Source: Cyprinodon diabolis (lineage: Eukaryota > Chordata > Actinopteri > Cyprinodontiformes > Cyprinodontidae). From it: a DNA stretch of 64,000 nucleotides. Of this stretch, positions 32,044 to 44,793 are shown piece by piece. The DNA lies in the NCBI GenBank assembly GCA_030533445.1, contig CM060072.1, forward strand, positions 23,335,267 through 23,399,266, in the 5' to 3' direction. The position numbers and the translations under genes are program-made. The notes under the pieces were generated by a model. The model saw only the letters and a program-made list of their open reading frames with translations. It did not search any database and was not told the origin of the DNA. Each line of letters starts with the position of its first letter. The stretch's first letter is position 1.

Positions 32044-35000
32044 AATTTACTCTGTTCGGATACATTTAGAAACCATTAAAGTAAAGTTTAATTCTATAAA
32101 GTTGCAAACAATTTTTCCTCTTGGTTTTTGTTTGTATCCAAGAAGCAAAAACAAAAGGACATATATAATCAGAAATATTAACAAACCATATAAAAACAGA
32201 ATTAAATATCTAAGCAATAGTCCTGCTCTTAAGTGAATTGCTCATATGAAAATATTGTCTAATAGTCAATCTTGTTAGAAGTCACTGCTGAAATATGGCG
32301 TGTTATTTTAATGGATCAGATCAAGAGTTGACTGATATCTTCAACAAAAAAAATTAAAAATCAGAATCCCTATTTTTGTTGTCATCAGGGGCTTCAAATA
32401 TGAATTAAAAAGTCAAAGTTCTTGTTTTCTTTATGTTTTCAGCTTTGCATCCAACGCAATTTTGTAGCAACATAATAATACAAATAATTGATTTGCTAAT
32501 TTCAGTGAGAAAACCATCTAACACTGCTAATCATCAAAATATCTGCAAACAAATTTTCAGCTTATCCACAAATTAATCATCTACCTGTCACAGCTCCCGC
32601 CATAAATATGGCCCAGAGGAAGCTAGAGACACCTTTATGGTGATAAAAACACCAAATCCAATACCTCCAATTCGTCTCCTGACATACTTGTCCACTAATC
32701 TTCTGTTAAGCCTCATCAACATCTTTAGATATCTTGCTAAAGATTTTAAACATTTTATCAGTTTAACATCACAAACATTCAATTATTATTTTTATGTAAA
32801 TAATCAAAAGAAAGTATGACATAATTCTGAAGTGGTAACAAAATGAGACCTCGGAAAAGTATGACATGCATATGTAACCAACCTCTCTAACCTTAAACCC
32901 TAAATAAAATCCTGTGCAGAAGCCACCTTGGACAGTTACCTAATTTCCCATAAGTGAATCAGATGGTGGAATTGTTATGCTATATAGGAAAGAATATCTT
33001 AGGCATGGTACTTCCACTGAAAAGCTTCACCACAGACATGAGGTAAAGGCAGGTGGTTGCACAAAATTTTGTATCAGTATATCAAAGTAAATGGTATACA
33101 TATGCATCAGAGTCCATTTCTCAGTGAATACCAGGAAGCCTGTAAATTTCGTAAAAGTATTGGTAAAATATGCATTATCAAATTTCATAAATGTATTCAT
33201 TAAACTGCCTTAAATATGTGCTAAAATGCACCTGATTCACGAGTATATTATGCATTATTCAGCAGTTTATTCCACTCTTGGAAGCGATCTCCCCTCTGTG
33301 CTGAGGCAGCAGGACTCTGCATGTCAGCCACTATCAGAAGTCCCTGTTGAGGTTTGAGCCTGAGTCTATGAGGTAAGCAGCGAGAGGTAGAGCCCTGATT
33401 GGATAACACTCCACAATACATCACATCAAAAGAGGCTAAACCTCTTAGGGGATCTATGGAGTAGAGGAGGGTCATGACACTGGCTGCTTGATGCTGGTTG
33501 GTAAACATACTGAATTATTTTGATTGACAGTGGCCTGACAGCGAGGAGGTTTCCTTCATGAGTCAAGAGATATTCATATTGTGCTGAACTTTTGCAGAGA
33601 TTTTTGGAGTTTTTTTATTCAGAGTGCTTCACAGGAGCTATTTTCAACCATGTAGTGATGGTTTTAAGGTGTTTTAATATTTGTTAATGCAATTCGGGAC
33701 TTCTGGATTTACTTAACAACATTGAGACTTCCCTGTTTCAGAGAGCAGCAGCTGCCACTAATATGCATGTGATGGTCCCTTTCACAAAATCCTAATTCAA
33801 TTTATAAATGTTTGGAGTTGTCATCAGATGAAATAAATGGAAAATAATTTTTTTTGCAACTTCACTTCAGTTAATTTCAGTGGAAATGGATGAAATCAAA
33901 ACTATTTCTAAGCAAAATAAATAAATGAATAAAACTTTCCATGCTGTCTGCAATAACAATGCAATAACACCTTGGCTGACCTGATGTCTTCTCTCTCCCT
34001 CTCTTTTTGTTCCCTCCCCCAAACCAAACCCCCTCCTGTCCACTTCAACATGTCCCTCTGCCTGCCCAGCAACTTGCCCACACATCCTTGCATTTCGGCG
34101 TCAGTCTGCATGCCTGTCACTTTGTATGAGTCTCCACTGTCCTGACTGTCTGGTGTGCTGTGTCTTGGAGGCAGGGAAGACAGTGAGGGAATATACTGCT
34201 CCCTCATCGGCATCTGATGCTGGCAAAATTGTTCCCTCGGGAAAATGTTTCAGGTTTTAGTTCTACATAATGGCACACAGGCTGAGTCAAACAATTTTAG
34301 AAGCACGGCTTCTGAAAGTCGACAAAACTGAGCTCCTCTTATGTCTGATTAGAAGATTTGATTAACAGCACAGTGGATCCTAAAAGTCTTGTAACATTTA
34401 GATAACAAAAAGACAGAGTACAAAATCCAAATCCCTACTTTTCCTCTTTTTTTCCACTGCTGCTGGGACTGATACCCCTAGAGGGTGTGTCTTCGCTTTT
34501 ATTTCTCCCAAACATAGCATTCCCAGAATAAATCCAGACATCTTCAGCCAGTGAGAGGTGAGGTGGCAAAGGCCTCAGCATGCTAACTCCCCCTCACTTG
34601 CCAATTTTACGCTCTTCTTTGAGCTGCCATTAGCTTTCAATGGAAACCTTCAACACCCTTAAAATAAGCACGCCACTGCCGCCACTGGACTGCACTTTTG
34701 TTTTGATGTGTATACACTCGCAGCTCTGACAAACAAATGAGAGGGAAAATAAAAATGCGCTCAATGAAAAGAGTAAAAGGCAGACGGGATGTTCCTCAAC
34801 GTCTACCATGCGCACATGTAGATATGCCAAGAGTGCAGGGAATTCTATCAAGGATAAAGGAGACTGTAAAATAATTTTAAATAAGATATTCTTCCCTCTT
34901 TGAAAGCGTGCAAAGCGTGGAATAGTCAGCAGGAAGAGATGTACCCTGCCATCTTTGATTAGAGGGGGACATGACACTCAGGGGCTCTTTGAGCTACAGC

Positions 35001-37929
35001 TGAGGCTCATTGCAGTTTAGCGTCACTCTGAGAGCCCAGAGACCTTCTGCTCTGATGCAGGTGGTGCCCAAGTCACCCTGGATAAGCACTAAAGCTGCTG
35101 ATAAGATGCACAAAAAGCAGAAGAGGCAGAATTCATCAGTGAAAACTGAAGTATTATCCAATCACTGAAATTCATTGTACTTGCACTCACTGTCTTCCAC
35201 TTTATTCGGGACTAGGTCACGGAGGCACTAATCTAAGCAGAGACTCCCAGACCTCCCAGTCAGATAAAGGCATACCGTGGACTAAAGAGTTGATGCATAC
35301 AAGTTATTTTAAATGATTCCTCAGGCCAATATACAGTGCTTGACATTATGCTAGACATTACTGCTACAAGCAGGGCTCCCCTCTCGAAATACCACCTATG
35401 TAAGTTGTGAGACCCGGTAGAACATATTACTTTATGGCCACAGGCTCGTCATGGAGCTAAGGCTTTTGCTCTGCTATTTTTCCATCTGTTCAATTACTGG
35501 TCATGGCTGAGGCAAGGAAAGAGTTTTAATCTTCTGAAGAGGCTAAAAAGAGAAAACTTATTAGGCTGGTAAGTTAACACGTTGCTCCTAGTATACAGTC
35601 ACTAATCATTTTTTTATTATTTTAGATGTTTAGCAGAAGCAAAATACATGCAGAGAAAGGCTAACAGGCCGCAAACAAAAGCTACTACGGGCGTTAGACT
35701 TAGAAGTTTCAGGTCTAGCGCCCCTATTGGCCAAAAGGAACACAATGTGCATTTAAAATGACATTTCTAATTCAGTGATGGTTTCATTCTCTTATGACCT
35801 GGCACACTGGCCATCAATACACCCCCCATACCACTTCCACATTAAGGTTAGGACTGGGCAATTAATTGCATTGGCAATATAATCCCAATTTAATAGAATG
35901 CAATTTTCAAATCGTCAAGTAACTTTCTCATTCCAGCGCTCAGACAGTGATATTACTTTTAAAGTGGGTTTGCCACCACACAGTAGGGAAGAGAGTTGCA
36001 GCTGGCGTAAACATCCATGCTTGCAAGCAGAAGGTAGAACTTCTTCACACAAAGGTTAGAGTAAAGTCCTGCAACAATGAACACATTCAAACACACATTC
36101 AAGTTCATGAAAAAAATGAAACCCTAGAGTGAAATCTATATATTTAGTGTAAATGGAAAATTGAAATGAAATCTCAATATTGCTTTAAAAATACTGCTGG
36201 ACACTAATTCAATATCAATATATATCACAATATAATTTCATTTAATAACGGTGAGATGACATTTGAACACATTTTTGGTATTTCCATATGCGCTGCAGTT
36301 TGTGGTTACAGGGTTTGTCATTCCTGTTCGCAGACAATTGGAGCTGCAATTGGGGCTGAACAGAAAGAGCTGCAGCATGCTGGATATGTGGGTAATTACG
36401 TACACCACAGACGGGGAGCCTGTGCTCTGCAGCTGTAAGCAGTGCTGCTCAGCTGCTTAGCTTCAACTCAACAAAATGGGCGGCCATAAATTGACCAAAA
36501 ATCCAAGTTTTAAATGCCCGCTCCCAGCAAATGTCTCTGACTTTAGTCCCCAATGAATGATAAAAAGATTGTTGCGTGCAAACTGTGAAGAAAGCATGTT
36601 GCTATAAAGCAACAGTTGGTCGCACAGCTTAGACTTAGGATAGAAAAACTGAGCACAGCCTTAACTAAGAGGAGACTGCATACCTGCCACCTATGATAAG
36701 CACTATGGGATTGATTTTATTTTGACTGAGCTGCTCCTCGCTAAGATTAAGGTTTTTCTCAAACATTACTACTGTTCTGATTGCTGGAAGTGCATAACTA
36801 GAGCAGGGAGGTAAGAATAAGAGAGAGAGATTTTTAAACAGAAGGATTTTTGAGAATTAGTTGTGGACCTTTAGTCTGTATTTTCAGTTAGTTATGAGTT
36901 GTTTTGCTAATCTGTTATAGTGATTTGAGAACATAGTCTTTCAGGCTTAGGTGTTTTTTTGTCTTCTTGAACAGTTGATCACAAAAAAAAGTAGGTGATG
37001 ACAAAGAAAATAAAAGAGGTAAGAAGTATGAGGAGGGAGACATCTGTTGAGCTTTTAGCTCCAAAAAATGTACTTTTTCTTTTAAATAATTTCTACAATG
37101 TTATATTGGAGTTTAGAAGTTTGTTCATGATTTTGTTTTAGGCTTTCTTGGTAGTTTCTGAGGCTTTCATGTCATTTAATATTAGAATCAAATTATATTG
37201 AGTGAAATAAAGAAATATATTGATGCAAGTTTTGTTAATTGAAAATAATTAAAATTTAGATTTTTAGCAGAATTGATCATCACTAGAACAGATGACACTA
37301 CAAGCACTGAGAGCATCCTAGTTAGCTGAATACTCTGTTTAGCATGTGCCCTTCACATACCAAACAAGAACTGTACATTTTATAGCAGGTCGAGGCTAAA
37401 TAGGTTCAGATTTTATTTTTTAAAGAAATATGGAAATATAATGTTAGCTACTGCTTTATCTCCTCTGAAAGAATAACACATCTTGTGATTAAGAACCAAA
37501 TCATGATAAAGGCTCCTGAGGTTTTCAGACTTCTGTGGTTCTTAAACACAAGTTTGTTTTCAAGAGCGTTCGAGGTCACGAAAACAATGAAACCCTGTCT
37601 GTTAGCTGCTCTCTCTTAGATAAAAATACTTATATCAATAAAAACTGCTAAATTTCCTGCTTTAATCAGGCCTGGTCTACAAACATGCATATTTGTAAAG
37701 CTTCTTGTGATTAATGCAGAGGATAATCTGATATGGATCGCTGTTTCGGTAAAAAAAAAAAACATGATTTTTTTCCAAAAAGCACAAAGCTCTACTTTCT
37801 ACCTTCTACAAGTTAGCGATTTTAAACTGTGCCCCGATATAACTTTGGCTCAAGGAATAACACCTAGAACAACGGGGTTTAAAAGCACTTTAAGACAAAA
37901 TGTTAATGGAATATACATTTAAAACAGGC
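32044..37929. other. Intron sequence, mostly unique
   Basis: Includes the candidate regulatory block at 34430-35260. The segment from about 35846 (GGACTGGGCAATTAATTGCA) looks like the end of a further hAT-like repeat whose other end I could not place. No exon recognised. Confidence 0.4.
34430..35260. promoter_or_regulatory. Candidate intronic regulatory block
   Basis: A stretch of higher complexity without recognisable repeats or frames in the cxxc5 intron. It holds a TCF/LEF-type ATCTTTGATT (34951-34960) and GATA-type sites GATAAGC (35081-35087) and TGATAAGA (35099-35106), plus E-box CAGGTG near 35059. Such short motifs occur by chance; the call rests mainly on lack of decay and complexity. 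Confidence 0.3.
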
Positions 37930-38110
37930 TTTTCCAAACATCTTTATTAGACATTTTTACAGTTTTAGGTTAAGTCAAAGAAAATAAGAAAGAAAAGGCA
38001 AATGCTTTTAAAAAAAAAAAGGCTGTTTAACAGCTGTATAATTATGAATCACAAATCAAAGATACTGTATTACTGCAGATTTACCGGTTTGGAACCAACT
38101 TAGACGTGAA
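37930..38110 (-). repeat. Dispersed repeat, copy A (inverted relative to 42.24 kb)
   Basis: AAGAAAATAAGAAAGAAAAG and neighbouring blocks match the reverse complement of 42240-42410 over roughly 170 bp with gaps. Class unknown. Confidence 0.5.
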
Positions 38111-38789
38111 TATAACATAATCAAAGATCAGAATATAGTTGCAAAAATTCAGTATTTAGATTTATATATTCTCTTAGTTTATTATGCATTTTTGCTGAAG
38201 GTAAAAAGACGACTGTTTTAAAGCAGTCTGTGTAAAACCATGTGTAGTTTAACTGTGTTTGAATCCGCCATTAAGAAATTGAAAGTTTGTCGTTGAAGGA
38301 ATATGCTCTTATTACTTTAATATCATAGGGCATGAAGTGGTTTAATTTCTCTAAACTTACTTTTCAAAAGGAAACAAACCAAGAAAGCAAACCCTCCTGT
38401 TCAAGACATCCTGTTGATCATCATACTTAATGAAATGGCGAGAAGAAGTAAGTATACACATTAACCTGTCCATATCTGCATGCTGAGTCATTCATACTAA
38501 TTTTTAGAGAACAACTATGACTGACAAGGTAATAAAAGGTCAGTTTGATGGGAAAAAAAACAAGTTTTTAAATGTGAAATGTCTTTTTCTACTTAAGGAA
38601 ATTTTCATTTTGTATTTCCAGAATACAAATTCAGAAATATTTAGTTATTTCCTTATAGTTAGTTTCTTTTCTAATCAGTGAAAAGATTAATCTAGATTGA
38701 AGTCAAACAAGTTGACATTTAAATTTATTTGTATGTAGTATTTAAATTGAAGGGTAAAAGGAAAGGTTTTGATATCCTTAGAGATACAC

Positions 38790-38965
38790 CCACTCCAGGT
38801 ATGGAGGCCCAAGTCCTTGACGCGGGCGACCCGGATTCAAATCCGGCCTGTGGTCCTTTCATGCATGTCTCTCCACGTCTCTCATTCCCTTTTTCCTGTC
38901 AGCCTACTGTCCATAAAAAACAGGCCACTACTGCTGTAAAAACTCAACAAAAAAATAAAAGATAA
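38790..38965 (+). mobile_element. tRNA-derived SINE fragment (second family)
   Basis: Contains GACGCGGGCGACCCGG followed by ATTCAAATCC, a good RNA polymerase III B box, then the body GGCCTGTGGTCCTTTCATGC and an A-rich tail. The A box side is missing. Different from the DANA-like copies. Confidence 0.65.
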
Positions 38966-39070
38966 ACTACACCCACTGAATATCTAAGGCCTTGATAGAC
39001 TCTGACCTGTCTAGAATCAGCATTAGTTATGATCAGCATACACATCCTAAAAATGCAAGGGATGGTCCTC

Positions 39071-39920
39071 TAATGCTACGTTCAGATAGCAAGTGCTGGA
39101 AGCAGCAAAAAAGCACCTGCAGATTCATTTTTGATGCCCAAACACATTAAGGTCAGACATGCGTCAAGAGCAGCGACAAGAGCAGCTCCTGAAGCGCATC
39201 CAGTAAAGTTCCTCCAGATGCATCAGATGTTTCTGCTGCTATTTTTATTTATTTATTCCTTTATTTAACCAGGAAAAGTCCCATTGAGATTAACAATCTC
39301 TTTTTCAAGGGAGTCCTGGCCAAGACAGCGGCAAAAGATTACATTACAATTTACATTACAGTTTACAATTACATCTATCTATAATTAGAAATTCATAAAA
39401 CAGTTACAAACCATAGATCTCATTTCCAAACCTTTGAGCAATCGTTTAAAATGTCCGATTGGAATCAAATCCTTCAACTTCCAGTCTTTCTGAAGATTGT
39501 TCCATGCTATGGGGGCAGAGTACTGAAAAGCTGTCTTTCCAGCTTCAGTGCGGACACTAGGTACAGACAGAGGCAAAGACTCTTGAGAACGTGCTATTCA
39601 ATGGCAGAGAGTGGCTTTGCTATATTTGCTGTTATCAGTGTGTAAAAAGTAGTTTTAATAAGTTTTAAGAGAATGTCCACCTCAAAACATTAACAGGTTT
39701 CAACGTTTTTAGTTACTTTAGGCATTAAAAAACTGGTTTCTGAGGCGTGATCATAGAGCTCCCACATCAGCTTCTCTGATTGGTCCTGAGGTGCTGCTCC
39801 TGCTGCTCGAAACTCGCTGCAGGACCTTTAGATGCGCCCTGATGCACGTCAGCCATTGACTTTGCATGTAAACCAGCTGCTCCTGCTGCTTCAGCAGTGT
39901 GCAGTCTGAACATAGCATTA
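39071..39920. mobile_element. Inverted-repeat DNA element carrying a nested LINE tail
   Basis: Left end TAATGCTACGTTCAGATAGC; right end, as reverse complement, TAATGCTATGTTCAGACTGC. Subterminal GCAGC/GCTGC-rich blocks mirror each other. A LINE 3' end lies inside. I could not settle the target duplication, so the superfamily is open. Confidence 0.6.
39240..39655 (-). pseudogene. 3' end of an L2-like LINE
   Basis: The minus strand encodes a C-terminal block PLSVPSVRTEAGKTAFQYSA, with APIAWNNLQKDWKL following it, and ends CNCFMNF (stop near 39385). This is the usual tail of fish L2-like polyproteins. Its 3' UTR has CTCAATGGGACTTTTCCTGG and an AATAAAGGAATAAATAAAT end. Only the terminal portion is present. 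Confidence 0.7.
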
Positions 39921-40848
39921 GCATTTAAAAACATTTTTCTGGTTAATTCGAAGAAAAACGCATTACAAAGAAGTAGCAGTTACTTACGTAACATTTTCCT
40001 GTGTTTGTATTAGAATTAAGAAATGGTAGTCACAGTGATGTTGGATGCAATCAAAAAAATAAATATTTTTTTAAGAAAATAATTGTGACACTGATAGAGG
40101 CAAAACATGAAACACCTTATGAAAGAATGATCAGGTTATCAGACCTGACAACAATACGATAAAATGATCTACCCCTGCACAGTAAAAAAAATTGGGAAAC
40201 TATTTTTACATTTAACGCAAACTATTTTTACTCTATATTTTCGATTGCCTGTCAGTCTATATGAGGTCTTGATTTTGACACTAAACAAAAAATTGACTGA
40301 AATGTTTATAGAGTAGTAGAGTTTAACAGTAATTAGGAGTGTAACCAAATGTTATCTGAAATAGAGTTTAGTTTAACTCTAGGTGTTGAAGAAAAACTTT
40401 GTGTTTTACTGTTTGGTCCTATGTGACATTCACTTAAAAAAACAAGCCAATGAGATGAGACTCTCCAAGTCAATGGATGTGATTCCCCTGCTTCGTCCAT
40501 TTGATTTAATCCTTTTCAGAGACTGAGCAATTTTTTATTTTTTTATTCTTTGCAAGATCAATGGTAATGCTGATAATTTGACACGTTGCAGATTATTTGG
40601 GTCTGATTCTTTAGTGCATTGTTGCTTCTTCTTCCCTTTACACGATAAAAATAACAATGATAACACATGTTACACAAATCTCAATTTAAACAAAAATACT
40701 TTTTTTTAACAAATAAAAGAAAACATATTAACAATGGATAGCAAATGGAGGGAGCTGATAACCTTAAGTGAGCCTTATGTGATCTTAGCACATGGCTTCT
40801 GAATGCACTAATCAATCAGCAAACAAATGCACATATCAGCTAATGGTG

Positions 40849-40873
40849 AAAAAAAAAAAAAAAAAAAAAAAAA
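40849..40873 (+). repeat. Poly-A tract (25 A)
   Basis: Uninterrupted A run. No clear SINE or LINE precedes it. Confidence 0.9.
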
Positions 40874-41722
40874 GAATATCTTCCAAAAATATCGACATAG
40901 CTGATGTATCAGTCCATCTCTAATCTTTTACTGTTTCATAACTTTGTTTTGGTCAGTGAGTACCTAACTTCTTACTTAATGAAATGATGCATTTTGCTGC
41001 AAGTCAAAATGCATCATACTGGGAGTAAAATAGAGGAGGTTAGAAGGTTGTTGCTGCAATTCCAGCTTCCTTTTTTAGCTAAGTGCTTAACCCCAACTGA
41101 TCTACAGATTTCTGTGTATAAATGTGCACACCTTAGTGAGTGTGAAAATAAATAGTAATTGAACAACTGATCAATGTCCAATTAACCACGTACTTCAGCT
41201 AGCAAAATTTTTTCTTCCCTTTTTTGTTGATTGTTGGACTCTACTAGGACTAAAATGCATGTCTAAGACTGTCCAATTCTTTGGAAAGCCTGATTTTGTT
41301 TTTTGTCAAGATCTCCATTCTAAAAAATAGATTCTGATTGTAAACTTGAATATAAAACATGCTACCTGGGATTAAAGACACGCCACTGCATAGTTTTGAC
41401 AGAAAATTTTGTGATGAATCCAGCTAGGAAAGTATTTTTGCAGTAAGTTTTAGCTGAAAAGCGATTCTTTATCTCAAACTGTTGGAGAGAATATAGTTCT
41501 TCATGGCCTGCCATAGAAACAGTCTACAGGAAACAAGTAAAATAATGAGAGCTGGACCTATCAATCAATGATTTGTGATATAAGGATAGTGCAAGTCCAA
41601 TTCCTACTTTACTGCATTGTATGAGCCTGTGTGGACTGAGTATCATCCGGGGATGCTTTAGTTGGTGAAAGCTACAATCAGAAGCTGTTTGTGCACAGAA
41701 AAATTAGGTCAGCTAGCTTCCA

Positions 41723-41786
41723 TCTCCCAGCTGTCATCCGGCGATAGGCGGGGTACAGATCGCCACTACATTACAGGGGCAGCAGG
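41723..41786 (-). mobile_element. Short SINE tail fragment, minus strand
   Basis: Contains GGCGATAGGCGGGGTACAGA and CACTACATTACAGGGGC, matching the same SINE 3' region in reverse. Confidence 0.45.
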
Positions 41787-42239
41787 AACCCACAGGACAC
41801 AAGTGCTCTCTTATTAAACTTAAAATCACCAATTACACAAAATACTAGAAAACTATCCATTAATTTTATCATATCCTCAGCCAATATCACTACATGCAAA
41901 CCCCTTTAACTTTACTTAAGATGCACTAGAGATTACTTTTTACCGTAATTTGACTCTCTTAACATTGTTAATAATTGATTCCTGTGCATTATTATTACAT
42001 ACATTCTGTTTATTTAGTTGGAAATATAGTTTTTAGAAAAATTCAGAAAGAAATGAATTATAGGTCAGAATAAAAATGATAAATAAAAGCTGTTTGTATG
42101 TATAAAAAATATGTCCAAACTTAACATGTGCAAAACTGATCTACTAATCACCAGCAACCAGAATTGCACCTGTGACATGAGCAAAATGGTTGGTGAAGTC
42201 CATTTAGCATGTTAGCCTTCATTTATTATGCATTTTCGC

Positions 42240-42410
42240 TAAAGGCAAACCTGCATAGTCTGCTGTCATACAGTAGCTTTAATTTTTTATTCCTAACTAT
42301 GCAACTATTAAACAAACTTTAAAAAAAAAATCATTTGCCTTTCTTTCTTATTTTCTTTTTCTTAACTAAAAACTGTAAAAATGATTAAAAATGTTTTGTA
42401 AAAGTCAGTT
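42240..42410 (+). repeat. Dispersed repeat, copy B
   Basis: Counterpart of the 37.93-kb copy in opposite orientation (TTTCTTTCTTATTTTCTTTT core). The two lie about 4.2 kb apart in the cxxc5 intron. Confidence 0.5.
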
Positions 42411-42679
42411 TGAAATGTATATTACATGATCATTTTGTCTTTAAGTATTTTTAAACCCAGTTGTTCTAGCTGTTTTATCCTCGACCAATCAGATGGTCTT
42501 CTGTTTCTGCACGTTCCCTGTCCGAAACTGTAAAGTGAAAAACGCTTTGCTGGTGCATATGAATCTTCATAAAAAACATCAGAACAAAAGTATTGTAGAT
42601 GCCGAATAAATTTGTTACTAAAAGGTTGCATTTAGACTAAGGTGACCAGATTTGTGAACTCCAATCTTAAATTAAAATA

Positions 42680-43140
42680 GGAAACTGGGACAGTGATGCT
42701 TTCATCCATTTTTACATATTTATTAATAGCGGTATTTAAATAACAAAAATCGAGTGTAAAATCCAGGAATGCGCCTTTTCCATTCCCTACGATTAATCAA
42801 ATTAATCAATAGATAGTGCACAAAGAATATATGTTTTTCAATATATATATATATAGAAATTTTCATTTTTTGGATGAAAAAAGGGGGAAATTCCTACAGA
42901 CTTGATCCAAACTGGCCTGTTCCTGAACACAATGTTATGTTGCTCACAATGGAAGAGGGCAGAGAAGAGTGACTGACCAGATGGCACTATTAAACACGAT
43001 TGACTGATTAATATTGTTTATCTTAGGAAATAGAAGAGACGCATTCCTGGATTTTACACTTTATTTTTGTTTATACATTACATATTAAACATATTAAAAA
43101 ATATGTAAAAATGGATGAAAGCATCACTGTCCCTGTTTCC
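42680..43140. mobile_element. MITE-like element with about 95-bp inverted arms
   Basis: Arms 42680-42773 and 43040-43140 read in opposite directions: GGACAGTGATGCTTTCATCC and GTGTAAAATCCAGGAATGCG occur in both. The loop of about 265 bp includes an AT repeat near 42841-42855. The true ends may lie further out (AAGGTGACCAGATTTGTGAA at about 42640). Confidence 0.6.
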
Positions 43141-44788
43141 GATTTTTTATTTTTATGAAATGTACTTATTTTTATCTAAACCTGGAAATATCCCCATATT
43201 AGATAGCAGAAATCTGCTCACTTTAGTGTAAAGTCTGATTAAAAAAATCTTATTAAGTTATCAATAAATGTTTTAACATATAATTTTTCTTGTATGCACC
43301 CAAAAGTGCCATAAATGATTTTAAAAATGCTGAGTTCTCTTTTAATTCTTCCTCCACTGAGTGCCGGCAACAAGCATGCTGTTGACTCTATCAGCAGAAC
43401 AAGGCAACCAAGAACTTTTTCCTATCTTACTTTAAAGTGTTTCAACATGGAATCTATATAATTTCAAGGCTATTGGACCAAGCTTTTATAAATGTTACAT
43501 AATGTTTAGATTTACTTCACCAGACTCACTTTAACACAAGAACTTGAAGAGATTACAAGTTGGCAAAGCATTTTTAAAACTTTATTATACAGAGATCTCC
43601 TGACCTGTGAATATAACTCTATTATTTTAAATAATCTGTTATTTAGACATTTAACCAGTTCAAGAGCTTCTCATGATTAGGGTCCATGCTCAGCACATCA
43701 GGGCTGGATAACTAACCTTTCAGCCTGCAAACACAAGACCAAGCTGTCACTCCCAATCACCATCAGAAAGAGATCGTAGCAAGGCCATTAGCTGTTTGCG
43801 GCATAGATTTAGTTTGGTCAATTAGACCAGCGGTCTCTTTATTGGTTTATGTTCACACATTGTTTCATGTCTATCAATTTATTACACAATGGTATAGTGA
43901 CACTATTATCCATAAAAGTTTGTTTCTTCTAAGATGAAACGCCTGCCACCATGGCCAGGGTTAGTTAGGCCACAGAGTGTGATGGAGGTAGCAGACAGGA
44001 AGCATGGAGGGCCATTTAGATGAGCGGGAGTGTCACAGGAGAGAAGGACAGTGGCAAGCAGAAAGGGTGGGGGTGCAGTGTGCCACACTGACACCTGGTG
44101 CTCCAGATGACAGCTCTGCAGCCAGATGGACCTCATTATACACACAGTCATACACAAACATACCCACACATGTATACTGACATACAAACACATACTGTAC
44201 ACATATCCACAATTACTGCCAATCTTATAACACAAACTGGTAAACCAGTTTATTCAGATTTGTGTTGCAAAAGCGAGCAAACTAAGAGTTACATTGGGTC
44301 AGACTGAAATGATCCCGCTAGAGGGAACTATGATGTGCAGTAGATCATTTTGAATAATATGGTTATGTTGTTGTGGCAGGTTGAATCAGTGTTCAGGTTG
44401 CAATACGTAGGCATGGTGCTTGTGTGGTCATAGTGGGCAAATTAAAGAGACCCCATGGTGTTCCCTTACACTGAACATACCCTCCACTCTCCCCACCACC
44501 TGTCATCTCTATGCTTGTGAAACCTTCAGTCCACCAAACAGCCCCACTTTACCTAACTCTCTTAAAGGGGAAGGTCATTACAAAACTGTATTATTCTGTT
44601 GTAGTTTTCCTCTTTACCTCAGAGTCCGACTTTTTTTTTTTTATCATCTGAACATGATTTCATTTTTGTGTCTTATTCAAAGGCCAAGGACTGTCATTCA
44701 TACAACTAGATTGTCTCTGTAGCTGTGAATGAAAACAATTCAAGCAATCCTTTCAGCTCACTAAGTGATAGCACATTTTCACAACTGT
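43141..44788. other. Intron sequence next to the cxxc5 coding exon
   Basis: CA-rich simple sequence at about 44138-44205. No exon recognised on either strand. Confidence 0.5.
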
Positions 44789-44793
44789 CTTAC

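Larger units (their letters stand above)
21118..44793 (-). other. cxxc5: cxxc5 last intron
   Basis: Begins with GTAAG on the minus strand (44793-44789) and ends with CCAAG (21122-21118). It holds most of the mobile elements listed separately, including an intact Tc1-like transposon in the opposite orientation to the gene. I found no other exon in it. Confidence 0.85.

Noticed and set aside
33248..33508. An 86-codon minus-strand frame
   Set aside because: It looked protein-like but has no recognised motif and no supporting splice sites. Left unannotated.
38800..38850. tRNA gene
   Set aside because: Only the B-box half is present and it continues into a SINE body with an A-rich tail.
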